From: Ophiobolus disseminans
Lineage: Eukaryota > Ascomycota > Dothideomycetes > Pleosporales > Phaeosphaeriaceae
Direction of reading: 5' to 3'
NCBI GenBank assembly: GCA_010093685.1
Contig: MU006219.1
Span: forward strand, 701,531-765,530
DNA: 64,000 nt
Part shown: positions 45,043-56,624 of the stretch, piece by piece
Layout of the letters: every line of letters begins with the position of its first letter
How positions within the stretch are numbered: the stretch's first letter is position 1
The notes under the pieces: generated by a model
What the model was told of the DNA's origin: nothing
The model's database searches: none
Seen by the model: only the letters and a program-made list of their open reading frames with translations
Program-made: the position numbers and the translations under genes

Positions 45043-46001
45043 CTAAACTGGAAATTGACGATCATGCGTTTTAGATGTTGAAGGCCTCCAGGTTGTCGTA
45101 GTCGCAAGTCGTGCTTGGCGCTCCTGCTTTTCTTTGGCAATCGTCTCAAGCATTTTCGTTAGATTTCCATTCGCGAGGTTGACTTTGATGTTCCCATCCC
45201 ACCTGACGATACCGTTCATTTGTGCCATGGCTCTTTCCGCTTCTTCGGCGCTCTCTAGATCGACAAAAACGTACCACCCGTTCTCTCGCAGTAACTCCCT
45301 GTTCCGCGAATTGACCTTAGACACAGCTTCCACTTCAAAGTCCTTGAACAGCTCGCGAATCTCAAGGTCTGTCGTATGGTTGTCGACGGGCTTCGGGAGA
45401 CCACCAACGTACAATCGTCGGTTCTCTTGTACTGGGATGAGGAGGTCCGCGCTCGCGGTTGTGACTGGTGATTGTCGCCGGCCCTGTCTTGAATGTCCTG
45501 GTGACCAATCTTTCCATCGGGTGTATTCAAGTTGATCTGAGTGAGGTCTGGACCTAACAGAACGCTTTTGGACGCACGGCTTGACCTTGAGTGATCTGCC
45601 AAAGAGTAGCTTTCCCTGCAAGGATCGCATCGCCCTTTCCGCATCCTCCACATTGAGCATGTCCACGAAGCAGTACGACGGGTTACGTGAGGTGAACGGA
45701 TCAATTGAAATGTCGATATTTGCGCTGCGCATACGTTAGTAGGCGAGCAGAAGGCGTAGACCGCGGATCACAATTGAAAGTCTGGGATAAGCCATAGCAG
45801 GGGATTTCCATACAATTCAAAGCCTTCAGCAATGAGCACTGTTTCGACGTTGTATCTTTGTGCTATGTAAGGCATATTTCCAATGTAGATACGAGAGGTG
45901 TTGGAAGCGTGTTCGCAGCGTTCTTCATCCTGTGCTCGCTGCGCGGTGTTTCTGCTTCTTGCCCATCGCGTCGACGAAGTAGCGAGAATTTCTCCTAGCA
46001 T
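45043..46001 (-). CDS. Protein with two RNA recognition motifs
   Basis: Two exons (46001-45814, 45724-45043) give 289 residues. RRM1 begins SRIYIGNMPYIAQRYNVE and is completed across the intron, whose removal joins EGFEF to ANIDISIDPFTSRNPSYCFVD, the RNP1 region. RRM2 begins RRLYVGGLPKPVDN and has WYVFVDLESAEEAERAM. The N-terminal 35 residues are Arg/Ser/Thr-rich with few acids and could be a mitochondrial presequence, so a role in mitochondrial RNA handling is possible but unproven. The C-terminus is basic. Confidence 0.83.
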
Positions 46002-47429
46002 CTTTGGCTAGTAGAGAATAGAAGTGACAATAGGAAGACGACATCAGCAAGCAAAGGGAGGTTAGAAGTTTGCTCTTCGCGACAAGGCTCCCAAGGTAGG
46101 TACCCATCTCTTTTTTTGAACATTGATGAACTGAGAGGGAAGAGTGGGCGAACTGAGTGATGGATTGTGAGGCTACGAGGCTCAAAGGGAAGAGCAGAAT
46201 GACGCTAGTCCAACCTGAGTGGAGCTAAGCCCTCACTGGCTTGGCACCTGCGAACAAACATGTTTGCATCAGCATTGTGCTCAGTCTCGTCTCCTTTCAC
46301 CATGCACTCTCAGATATACTTTGCGTGGCCCGTGTTGTTGTAGTGCTTGTCCTTTGCGAAACGTAGGCAAGCACGACTGACGTTCCTCACTCACGTGGAG
46401 CCCCACCAAATCAATTCCGCGGAGAAGCCTCAACACCATGGCAAATATCACTCCACCGCGCTCCGACCCTGCGACCATCGACCATTGCCCAATTACCAGA
46501 AGTGTGACTCCGCTTACAACATCTATAGCGACTTCGGAAAAAGCCGGCGCATCGAGTCAAGGCGACTGACTGCGCTGGCGTGACATATTAGTCACAGAAA
46601 GTCTACTGCAACATGCCATGTGTTTTGTGGTATTCGAATACGCACTCGAAAGTGCTGGATAGACGGGAGTGACTACAAAAAGCCTAGTGAGAAGACTTTG
46701 TAACTGAGCACAGTAGTTCGTAAGCCGCTACCCGGTGGATTAGCATGCGTCAAAATATGAGGCAATGTGGGACCTGACAGAATCCTGGAGTGGTTCCAGA
46801 TCACCGGTAGTTTTACAATCGCACACATCTCAAGACTATGTCTACTAAGCAGCGCTATCTATGTTCTTGTATTGTTCCCAGACTGTCGAGTGCCTGTTGA
46901 AAGACAAAGTGGATTTAGCCTCCGAGCAAGACTACAAAAACCCACTTCTTTTATGGCACTTACCCCTGTCGCGCATTGCGGAAGTGGCGGAGATATGCTC
47001 CTCACACACGTGCGACGTACGTAACACGACATAACTCTTACATACCTCTGCATAGCGGCCGTAAATTCTTTTAGCAAACGTATGATCGGTCATCAGATTT
47101 TCATCCAGGGTCCGCCTCGGCAAATCGGTCACTAACATTTTTAGCTGGGTCATGCTGAATCAAACCGCGGAGATGTAGAGACGTGCGGGACATATAGGAA
47201 TAGGGTAGAGTATATAGTATGAGAGAAGTTTGTGAAAGTGGAGATCATCATTGGCATTGAACAATACAACAATACAACACTACATCAACACATCCACCGA
47301 CCTTATTAGCAACCCGGACCTACCAAGGTAAAGTATTCAAGCATAAGCATTGTCACTCAGAACATACAAACCGCAACCTCGACACATCCGTCCCGAAAAC
47401 CCAGTCCCTCACGAACAACAACCTTCAAA
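46002..47429. promoter_or_regulatory. Divergent upstream region, RRM gene / flavohaemoglobin
   Basis: 1.4 kb lies between divergent starts. A TATATAG motif at 47211-47217 and an A/C-rich leader with repeated ACAATACAAC units after 47260 look like the flavohaemoglobin core promoter and 5' leader. I did not identify a nitrosative-stress element. Confidence 0.4.
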
Positions 47430-48689
47430 ATGCCCAACTTGACACCTGCTCAGGTTGAGACCATCAAAGCCACCGTCCCCGTCCTCGCCCAGCATGGCGA
47501 AACGATAACTACAAAATTCTATGCCGACATGCTGAACGCCCATCCCGCCCTCAAAAATATCTTCAACAACACACACCAAGCAACGGGCCACCAACCTCGT
47601 GCCCTCGCCGGCGCCCTCTACGCCTATGCCGCAAATATCGACAATCTTGGCGCTCTCGGCCCTGCTGTTGAGCTGATATGCCATAAGCATGCCTCTCTCT
47701 ATCTTCGCCCAGAGCACTACGATATCGTGGGCGAGCATCTGCTTGCAACAATGAAGACTGTACTGGGCGAGGCAGCAACACCCGACATCATGGAAGCGTG
47801 GGGCGCAGCGTACTGGCAGTTAGCAAACATCATGATTGGAAAAGAAATTGAGATGTTCAAGACGACGAATGGATGGGACGAGTGGAAAGACTTCAAGGTC
47901 AGCAAGAGAGTACGCGAAAGTGAGGAAATTACGTCTTTCTACCTCACACCCGTGGACGAGAGCTTGAAGCTACCGATATACAAGCCCGGCCAGTACATCA
48001 GTGTGAACGTCTTCGTGGACGAGTTGGACGGCGGCGTGTGGCAGGCACGACAGTACAGTTTGAGCGACGCACCTGGAAAGGACTATTTGCGCATCAGTGT
48101 GAAGCGAGAACCCGAGCTTGAGATTGGAGAGCCGAAGCACTTCACACATCCAGGCTACATCTCGAATCTGCTGCACGATACGAAGAAAGAGGGGGATATG
48201 GTGCGCGTGTCGCATCCCTTTGGCGACTTCTTCTTCGAAGACAAAGAAGGAGAGGACGATGCGCCGGTAGTGTTGATCTCAGCGGGCGTGGGATTGACGT
48301 GTTTGACCAGTGTCCTTCACACGCTTGTCGAAAAGAAGAGCTCGAGGCCAGTAAGCTGGATTCACGGCGCAAGGAACTCGAATACCAGGGCTTTCAAAAA
48401 GAATGTCGATCAATTAGCCAAGAATAACGAGAATGTACACGCAGTGCACTTCTCATCGAGCCCAAAAGAGGGAGAGACGGAGGGCCAGGACTTCGACATT
48501 CAAGGCCGCATTGAACTGGATAAAGTCGACAAGGAGGTGCTGTTCACAAACAACGACAAGACGCAGTACTTTGTTTGTGGGCCGGCGCAGTTTATGCTGG
48601 ATACAGAGAAGAAGCTCAAGAGCTACGGTGTGCCAGCCGAGAGGGTGAAGATGGAGCTGTTTGGTACAGGAGGCGTACCGAGGGTCTAG
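47430..48689 (+). CDS. fhb: Flavohaemoglobin (nitric oxide dioxygenase)
   Basis: A single exon of 419 codons, the usual length. The globin domain (1-150) has KFYADML with the B10 Tyr31, and ICHKHASLYL with the proximal His87. The FAD domain shows YKPGQYISV and RQYSLSDAPG. The NAD domain shows ISAGVGLTCLTSVL and FVCGPAQFML, ending in the usual ELFGTGG-x-P. It converts NO plus O2 to nitrate using NAD(P)H and protects against nitrosative stress; cytosolic location is likely because there is no presequence. All motifs needed for function are intact. Confidence 0.96.
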   Translation: MPNLTPAQVETIKATVPVLAQHGETITTKFYADMLNAHPALKNIFNNTHQATGHQPRALAGALYAYAANIDNLGALGPAVELICHKHASLYLRPEHYDIVGEHLLATMKTVLGEAATPDIMEAWGAAYWQLANIMIGKEIEMFKTTNGWDEWKDFKVSKRVRESEEITSFYLTPVDESLKLPIYKPGQYISVNVFVDELDGGVWQARQYSLSDAPGKDYLRISVKREPELEIGEPKHFTHPGYISNLLHDTKKEGDMVRVSHPFGDFFFEDKEGEDDAPVVLISAGVGLTCLTSVLHTLVEKKSSRPVSWIHGARNSNTRAFKKNVDQLAKNNENVHAVHFSSSPKEGETEGQDFDIQGRIELDKVDKEVLFTNNDKTQYFVCGPAQFMLDTEKKLKSYGVPAERVKMELFGTGGVPRV

Positions 48690-51600
48690 GTGTTGGTGAT
48701 GTACAGCATGTAATGTGTGTTGACTGGGTTCATTTAGTTTGATACATTGCGTAGGCGTTTGGTTGTTTTCTAGGCATTTTTCTATACATTAGCTCTTTTC
48801 CATACCGCGAGAATGGACACACAGTTCTGAAAGGGCGTAATTAAGTACTTGATGCGCTTTCATAGTGCTGTTCGGACTCTTAGTTTCTTCTGAGTATCTG
48901 CAGGCTCGGGAGGCGAACTTTATAAACTTTGTACGCATTCAGCCAAGTGTAGAAAATTATGGTAGTTTCTTCAGCATCATCGATAGATTGTGTATTCTGT
49001 TTGTCATTGCAACACACTCATGGTTTCGCAACACTTGCTAGCTGTGCGGAGAGCGACGTCTTCTTTTTAGTTACCAGGTTGGAAGCATCGACATATACCC
49101 TCAAGCTGGTCAGTGCTGACCAGCTTCTCATCGGTAGTCGCACGACGTCAAGGGTTATGAATGGTGGCCCTAGTAGTCTGACCGGTGCAACCCCTCAAGC
49201 TTCGATCTCAGCGGGAGTTCCCAGAAACGTCGTGCTACCCACGCATGCTGTGCGACAGTAAACGCATCTACTCCTGCATTTGGGAGCATGCGCATTGATC
49301 GTCATGTCGTCAGGCTCAGCGGGAGATCGTGAGCCTGTTCCACGCCTGTGGTCCTGAGCTCAGGTATCACCCATAACAGCCGCCACGGGTGATTCGTCGT
49401 CGCACGACAACTCTGCTATTAGGGTGCAGGGAATCGTCATTGTCCAAGGATGCCTTGGCCTAGTTGTTGTATAATGGATCGGCTAAAAGGGGTGCATGCC
49501 TACCGTCTCGGAATCACGGTTGAATAACCGTGACGAGGCGGTAGCGGGAAGTGAGTGCAGCCGAAGGGATGGCCGCAACGGTGTTGGTACGCCCGAAGGA
49601 GGATCGTTGTTCTCAATGCGGGTGCGAGCTAAGAGAATACACTTCATGTGTGATTCGGCGTTGTTGCAAAGCAGCATGAATTAAACAAATGACAACTCGC
49701 AGCAGGGCGATTAGAAAGTTTTGGCTTACAGAAATAGCAACACTCATCTCCAATTTCGCATTTGCATGTAAGCGGTTTAGTAAAAGGAGTAATCTTCTAG
49801 AAGAGACAGGGGTAATTGCCGCGCTCTGCGACACGGCCCGCCCAAGCGCCCTTCTAGAAATTACGTGGAAGGACGCTTGGATAATTTGAGACGCCTTGCG
49901 GTAGGGATGTGAGAAGTCACCCCTGGCTCCGGGACGTTGGGCTGGGGTTGATGGCCGCAAAGGGGCGCGCGAAGGATGCATGCGAGTTGGGGCCACAGCC
50001 GCTGGCCAGTGGCATGAAGTAATGACACAGGGCGCATGGGATTCTGACACACCCTGTGCCTTTAACAACAAGAATAGATCGGAGCAGTTCCCATAGGCTA
50101 TGACAGCGGTGAACAGCAAATGGTGAAACAGCCATGCAGGTTTGCTGTTCAAATGTGCGTATTGTGAGATGGGCGACAGTCTGCAAGCTGAAAGCGGAAA
50201 TGAAGAGCCAGGAAGGATACGCGCTCCGAACTGCACTCCTGCATTGTTAGTCTTTGAGGCATGGCGATCATGCGCATGTTAAGGTAAGTTGATGTCCTTG
50301 CCTCACTGGCAGAACGGAGAGTTGTGAGTGACGTGATAGGAGTTTGGTGTGTGGAACGAAATAGGCTTGCGAAGCACGTGCATAAGCAGTTGTGGAACGC
50401 GTAATGCACAGACGGGCGGATAACCTTGGAGCTTGCAAGGTTGGCAAGTGCCATGAAGCGATTAAGTTGCCGTGTATAATTCTTCGAATTCTTGGGGAGA
50501 AGCTTGGAAGGTGTGCATTGCATGCTTTTGCAAGGCGACATCTGGCGGTTCGTGCGGGATGTTCGCTCTTGATACGTGAGCTCGTACGCATTCGCGGTAT
50601 CATGAAATGTCACCTAGAGTGGAGCATCTGAGCCTTGGAAACATAAATGGCACGTGTCATCGAAGATCAGGTGACTTGCACGATTTTTGCCCAGGCGCCG
50701 CGTCAACGCAATCATAGTTTATTTGGTAGCATGTTGGAATATCAAAGATATGGAGGAGTGTTGAATACCAGGTAGCCAAGAGTGGAGATTACCAGGCGAA
50801 CACATTTGTCGTTCATCCAAAGGAAGTCACCTGGGCACGCACGAAGCCACAGCCAGCCAATATGCATGTGAGAACCCTGGAAGGCACACTCAGCAACACG
50901 CCGCACAAGCCGTCAGATGTCCAGCATGATGTCATGCATTTCATCGTCATGAACTATCTGTGATCAACTGCAGCCACCATCAGTTCGCGTTTTCTTTTGC
51001 GGTCAGGGGTCGGTTTCTGAGCCTCCGTAGCTTCCAGGCTTCCAAATTCTGCCAGTTAAACACGTTCCACGAAAGTCATTATTATATTGTATTCAGGACT
51101 CCTACTGTCTCGAGGTGCTACAGATGCTCGGGCCGGTTGGTGGCATAAATGGCCCTTCGTGCGCGTCCGAGCCATCCATGCCCTTCTAGCGTCCTTCTGG
51201 AAGAAGCATGTCCGCGTCTTCCCGGCTGTTGAGCAACGCAGGATCGTGAAAAGAGTGCATCGTCTTCCCGACTGCTTGTCGCACAGGCATCTGGGGTCCG
51301 AGATCTGATTCAAGACCCTCCTTAGCACTCTGCTCGGGCGTCAAGCTCAAAGAGAGCGGTGCGGTCATGCAACACCAGAACTCTGGTCGACGTGCGCTGC
51401 CGCCGGCTTGTGGATCCTAATCTGCATCCAAGAGCGCCACAACGCCTCAAAACATGGCCGCAGGACTGCCCTAGCGCTGCCCTGACATGCAACCAGCCTA
51501 GCAGGCAATCGTAATGGTGAAGCCGGAGCGTCGTGGGCGAGAGATGACCACAGGGATGTGGCTGCTCCTCAAAGGCGCCCGCAATATGTGTATGGAGCGC

Positions 51601-52814
51601 GATCGACGTACTTGAGCATCCCCTGGTCTCTGGTATCGAGAAACGCCTGCCTGAGATCCAACCCATCACACCGTGACACAGAAAGTCGTTGCAGGCTCCC
51701 ATCCACGCCCAAGGCTGCAGCACGCATTGGCCAGGATAAATCTACGCCAACAATAATCGACCCAAAAAGAAACCCACGCAAGGTCAGCACAGCAACCCGC
51801 CATCCAAGTTGCATTCCTGAAGCAACGACACAGTAAGCGCACCGGAGTCCTTGTACAGCTGGCCACAGCGACTAACACCAGATGCAGCCACGAGCGAGAA
51901 TTTCTTCTCGCCGGCCGTAGGGAGAGACAGCCACGAGGTGCAGATTGAAGGTTTGGGCGCCAGCAATCTACGCGGCGGAACGAGCATCGCCACGGCCCGA
52001 GACCATCAGGACAGAGTGACGGTGTGAAAGGGATCTGGCCAAGCCGTCTTCCTGTGGTACGGCACCGCACGACTGCCCCGGGGACTCAGCAGACTCCGGC
52101 ACAGCGCTTTCCATCTCTGTAGGTGAGACTCGCAGCTGCCGTTTCAGATCGAGAGGCTTCCGAGCGCTTGGACCGGTCGCGCCTGCAGCACATCAGTTGT
52201 TCAGAAGGCACGAAGGGGGCGACTCGAGCCGATTCCACTCCGGGCCTAGCGCGACTTCCCAACGCGCAAGAGCAAAGAAGAGTGCACTGTACTTGCCTTC
52301 AACCTCACGCCCTCCATCACGGCCATTTACTGCCCTGCCCTCCTCCGTGTCGCGCGCTCTCCCAAAGGTACGTCTCGCCGCTCTCCACAGCACCTTCTCG
52401 CCCCGTGCAGCGCGCGCGGTGCCGTTGCAGGGCTGCTCACCGCTGCATTCCCCTTTTCGACCCGTAGGACGTGGCCAGCGTGACTGCCAGGCCGGCGTCT
52501 GGCGCGACGACTTTGTCTTCTTTTTCCCCGGCCCCGACCAGTGCTCCTGCGCCCTCGCTCAACCCTCCCACTGACTTCGCCATCTAGTGCAACCTCTGCA
52601 TTGACCTGCACGCGGTCTGATCCGACACTTCGACTCCCAGGCCGGGCCACCGACTCAGCGGCCGCATCTTTTCGTCGACCAGCACCACCCGCACACCGCG
52701 CCGCCTGCAAGCAACGCGAGGCTCACCGCCTCCCTCACTGGTGCGCACCGTCCCGTCTCTTGTTCGCCGGGCCCTTTGACGCCCTGCACCCTCGCCGACG
52801 CTTTCACTCCCACC
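48690..52814. other. Long intergenic region, flavohaemoglobin to C2H2 gene
   Basis: About 4.1 kb has no supportable coding sequence. It contains the inverted-repeat cluster listed separately. The last 500 nt are C/T-rich and resemble a long leader for the C2H2 gene. Confidence 0.45.
49103..49544. repeat. Cluster of perfect inverted repeats (possible structured RNA or remnant element)
   Basis: Within 442 nt there are: AAGCTGGTCAG-TG-CTGACCAGCTT (49103-49126), GCACGACGT paired with ACGTCGTGC (49140-49148 with 49227-49235), CAGGCTCA/TGAGCCTG (49311-49337), the palindrome CCTGAGCTCAGG (49353-49364), ATCACCC/GGGTGAT (49366-49393), and a long hairpin at 49500-49544 with a stem of 11 plus 8 pairs, a 3-nt bulge and a GAAT loop. 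One T/G pair in it would be a wobble in RNA. Direct repeats of CTCAGCGGGAG and GTCGCACGAC also occur. No open frame explains it. Confidence 0.55.
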
Positions 52815-54354
52815 ATGGAGCTAGACACGATATTGAACGCGCGATTAACAGCATACACAGGAACAGGTCAGCCCTTCGCCATGCAGCACCCCATGCAGCA
52901 CGAGATGCAGCAGCAGCAGCACTTCGGCGCGCCGCCCTACCTCAACGGCCGCATCAAGTCGGAGAACGGCTCCGAGCGCGGCGTCTCGCCGCACCCCTCG
53001 GACTCGTCGCGGTACTCGTCGCAACAGCCCCAGCAGCAGCTCCCCAGCTACCCGGCCATCCCCCAGCAGCACATCAACGGCATGCGCTACCCGTCGCCCT
53101 CGCAGATGCAGGCGCCCATGCCCATGCTGAACAACAACAACTACATTCCCCAGCCGCCCGAGCACGCGTACCAGCAGCAGCAGCAGGTGCCCGACCATCA
53201 GCAGCAGCATCAGGGCGGCCGTCCCGCATCGGACACGGGACCGCCCAAGGCGTTCGCGTGCTCGACGTGTGGTAAGGGCTTCGCGCGACGCAGTGACCTT
53301 GCACGTCATGGTAAGGAGCTTGGGCCTCAACATCGAAAGCACGCACTGACGTTTACAGAGCGGATCCACAGCGGTATCCGTCCCCATGTGTGCGACTACC
53401 CCAACTGCGGCAAGCAGTTCATCCAGAGGTCCGCGCTGACGGTCCACCAACGCGTCCACACTGGCGAGAAGCCTCACATGTGTGAGCGTTGTGGAAAGGT
53501 GTGTACGGCAGTGATCATGCATCCGCTCCAACTAACACACGCTGCAGCCGTTCAGTGACTCGAGTTCGCTGGCGAGACATCGCCGCATCCATTCTGGCAA
53601 GCGGCCTTACAAGTGCCCATACGCCGACTGCCAGAAAACTTTTACCCGTCGTACCACCTTGACCCGCCACCAGAACCATCATACCGGAACGGTGGAAGAG
53701 GCGGCTGCCGCCACAGCTGCTGCCCTTGCCTCGCGTGCCGCTGCACCAAGCAGGACTGGCCGCTCTGATGGAGGTGACTATTCCGAGAACGCGTCGCCAT
53801 TGAACACACCGTCTCCCAACGACCGTACTCTGTCCCTGTCGCCTGCCAACGGTATGCCCGCTGGCGTTGTGCCTGGCATGCACCGTCAAGCTACCGACTA
53901 TGCCTACATGGGCCATATGAATGTCCCAGCTCACATTCGGAACGAGATGCCCCAGCCCAGCCCGCGTGCGTCTCCTGCCTTGACCACGCAGTCGTACAAC
54001 TCGAGCGTGAGCGGATCGCGCCCTGCCATTACTTCTCATCCCAGCGCATACGGTCCTCCTCCAATTCTAGAGCCGCCAGCGTCCGCAAACCACAATCAGC
54101 CTGGAACCACTAGCGCCAACGGCAGCCCTCACATGTCTGCTATGGGATGGCAATCACCCTCCCAGCAAGCCCTTCCGTCTCCCGGCGCAGGAGACAATGG
54201 CTATGTATACCCCGAACCACAGTACGGCAACACACAGAACAGCATGTACTACCAGAACCATAACATCCGCCGTCCCAACAGCACGGAGCCGGACCATTAC
54301 AATGCCAACCCGCAGCGCATGGGTAACGACCTATGGGCAGCCGCCGTGCAATAA
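52815..54354 (+). CDS. C2H2 zinc-finger transcription factor
   Basis: Three exons (52815-53310, 53359-53498, 53548-54354) give 480 residues, starting at the CACCATGG context. The N-terminal 150 residues are Gln/Pro/Asn-rich, as in activation regions. Four adjacent fingers follow: CSTCGKGFARRSDLARH joined by splicing to ERIHSG, CDYPNCGKQFIQRSALTVH, CERCGK joined to PFSDSSSLARH, and CPYADCQKTFTRRTTLTRH, separated by TGEKP-type linkers. Two of the fingers depend on correct splicing. An Ala-rich block follows the last finger; the tail is disordered. Nuclear DNA-binding regulator; target genes are unknown. A long upstream region and leader suggest complex control. Confidence 0.9.
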
Positions 54355-55223
54355 GCTTCCTACTTCCCTCTGTATCACTAGTACATCTGTCTCGAGTTCA
54401 TTATCCCGGTGTTCTTAGGCAGGATTTATACCCCTGTGTTCTCACAAAAAATTCGTTCCTGCTGGTTGCGTGTTATGTCGATTGTTCGAGTATCCTGCAT
54501 GGTGGTTTGCATGAGCTTCGCAGGACTCCAGCTACTATTCCCTCGTCAGTAGTCTCGTTTGTACTCTCAAATCAGCCAAATTTCTTTTGTCGCAGGCTTT
54601 TCCTAGCAGGGGTTATCTGGGGTTTCGGGCAACAATGTCTTATCGTGCTTCCATCGGGGGCTTTACAGGGATGGCTAGCAGGAGTTTGGCGTCTCTCTAC
54701 AAAGACTGGCAACCGGGCCATGGGCTCCCCAGACTTCCTTCTGGCTGCTTCTTTTTATATGCACACTGGCACATACTTCTTAGACTGGTACTTAATGAAG
54801 GATTTACATCCGCCCTTTAGACTACTACACAATGTTATCTGCGCGAGTAGAGCCAAAATGTGAACAAATAGTCACTGAAATATCGACGTGGTTCAGTCAT
54901 GAAACCTTTTTGTTGGTATCCAATCAAGTTTTCCGTGCTTCGAAGGTGAACGGTTATACAACATGTTCTCATGGAGCAAAGGCTAGAACATATAACTTCG
55001 GAGGCAAGAAGTGGCAACGATACGCCAGACATGATCCTGCATTTCCGGACGAAACAGCCAGCACTCAATTCCAACTCCGACTTCAACATCAACAAGGTCC
55101 ACCAGCTTTATTTGCCTTCGCCTGCTTCAACAAGAGCAGCTTGAACGATATCCTAATGTCGCTCAGGCATCTGGTGTTGTCTCTTGAGATAGCTCGTCTG
55201 TCTCCGCATCAGCAAGTCCCCCC
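54355..55223. other. Convergent 3' intergenic region
   Basis: 869 nt lie between the C2H2 and 2EXR stops. Open frames of up to 176 codons on the plus strand carry no recognisable motif. Confidence 0.45.
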
Positions 55224-56159
55224 TCACATCAGTTGGACTTCAAAACGCACCTCATCAAGCACATTCATCAATCTCCCCTCCTCCAGCACAACCTTCCTAA
55301 CCGTCTCGCTCACGCAGCCCTCCAAAACCACACTGCACCCCCTGGGCAACCACCGCAGGATATGAAATGCGTTCGCGTATACGCTCGTCGCGCCGCTGAC
55401 TCTCCCGTCGTCTGGTAGACTGGCGTGTAGGATGATCTTGAACGATTTGAGGCCCCAACAATAGCGTAATCCCAGGCGCACGAGATCTGCAAATCCGTCT
55501 AGAATGTCGTGGTGGCTTGGAATTGTTAAAACGACGTGTTTGATCAGACTCCTCGATCGCTGGTGTAGCGTGCTTAATGTGTGTATCCCGCTCGCGAGCG
55601 TGAGTCTAAACACGTTTTCGCTGTATAATAACTGCCTCGCTTCTTTATAAATCTGCTTATTCAAACGCAGGATCTCGGGCACGATGGGATCGCTAGAGTC
55701 TTGTGGCGGCGGCGGGGTGCTGCGCAGCGCGCGGCTCAGGCGCTGCTGTGGGAACAGTTGTGGGATGACGCTACTGTCCGCGATGTCGCTGGGTTCGGGC
55801 GCTTTCTCGGCGTGCAGGTTGAGCGCGTACGGGCGCACGAGGGCCATGTGGTAGATGTGGAGACGTAGTTCGGCGGGGAGTGACATGAATGGGAAGACAG
55901 ATTTGGGATCGACGAGTTCTTCGATGTTTGGCGATGTGGGTACGTGGGACTCGATCAGGGTACTTGGTTCGGGCGTGAGGAGGCCGCTGCGACATTTCGA
56001 TGGCCCAGCGGTGCATTCTAAGTGAATCTCTTCACATGCGCGGGGAAACGATTGTCTGCGCCCTCGTGAGCGCTTGGGTGGGATTTCGGTGGACTCCATG
56101 GGCGTTTGAGCGGCGCGCCGTACTCGCTTGCCGAGGACCATGCGGGACTGTATTTCCAT
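55224..56159 (-). CDS. Second 2EXR-type domain protein
   Basis: A single exon of 311 codons from the ATG at 56159 (MEIQSRMVLGKRVRRAAQ); upstream in-frame codons to 56456 look untranslated. A basic region (KRSRGRRQ) precedes FMSLPAELRLHIYHMALVRP, and EILRLNKQIYKEARQLLYSENVF follows, the two hallmarks of the 2EXR/DUF7730 group. The remaining 120 residues are amphipathic. Function unknown. It shares the domain type with the gene at 30527-31747 but the two are not close copies. Confidence 0.75.
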   Translation of the reverse strand: MEIQSRMVLGKRVRRAAQTPMESTEIPPKRSRGRRQSFPRACEEIHLECTAGPSKCRSGLLTPEPSTLIESHVPTSPNIEELVDPKSVFPFMSLPAELRLHIYHMALVRPYALNLHAEKAPEPSDIADSSVIPQLFPQQRLSRALRSTPPPPQDSSDPIVPEILRLNKQIYKEARQLLYSENVFRLTLASGIHTLSTLHQRSRSLIKHVVLTIPSHHDILDGFADLVRLGLRYCWGLKSFKIILHASLPDDGRVSGATSVYANAFHILRWLPRGCSVVLEGCVSETVRKVVLEEGRLMNVLDEVRFEVQLM

Positions 56160-56624
56160 AGTTGAGGTTTGTAAGTATACCAGGGTCTTCGATGGCTCTA
56201 TTCTGATGTTTGTTGTGGGGGCGCGGTGGTGGACGTCGCTGCCGCGCGTGTCGTCCGTGTGCTGGAGGCAAACGCTACTGCCAAGATAGCGATCGCTTTG
56301 AGAAAGGATAGTGGAATTCCAAAAGGCTGATACGGACGCGAAAAGCGTGGCAATTGGGTAGATTGGGATGGCGCTTTCGGAAAGCAAAGTTGCGGGGTTG
56401 TTCGAGGCTTTCACGTGGAGCTGTCTCCACACGCTCGGGCCAGGGTCGTGCATCAATGTGTGATCACGTGAATCAGAACATTTCCCATCCCTATGCCGCC
56501 TCCGAGGTCACCCTTCACACCAGATCTACAATGCACCAACATCTTATTGAAAATAGTAATGGAAAAAGATTGTGCATAAGCACTTTTGAGATCCCTCCGA
56601 GCTTAACCCACAACGCGCCTCCTG
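56160..56624. other. Intergenic
   Basis: 465 nt lie upstream of the 2EXR gene and downstream of a minus-strand coiled-coil gene. Nothing was recognised. Confidence 0.4.

Noticed and set aside
49613..50236. 207-codon minus-strand open frame
   Set aside because: No recognisable motif, uneven composition and no splice partners; probably chance.
52845..53531. 228-codon minus-strand frame opposite the C2H2 gene
   Set aside because: Leu/Val/Arg-rich translation of CAG/CCC-rich coding sequence; no independent evidence.
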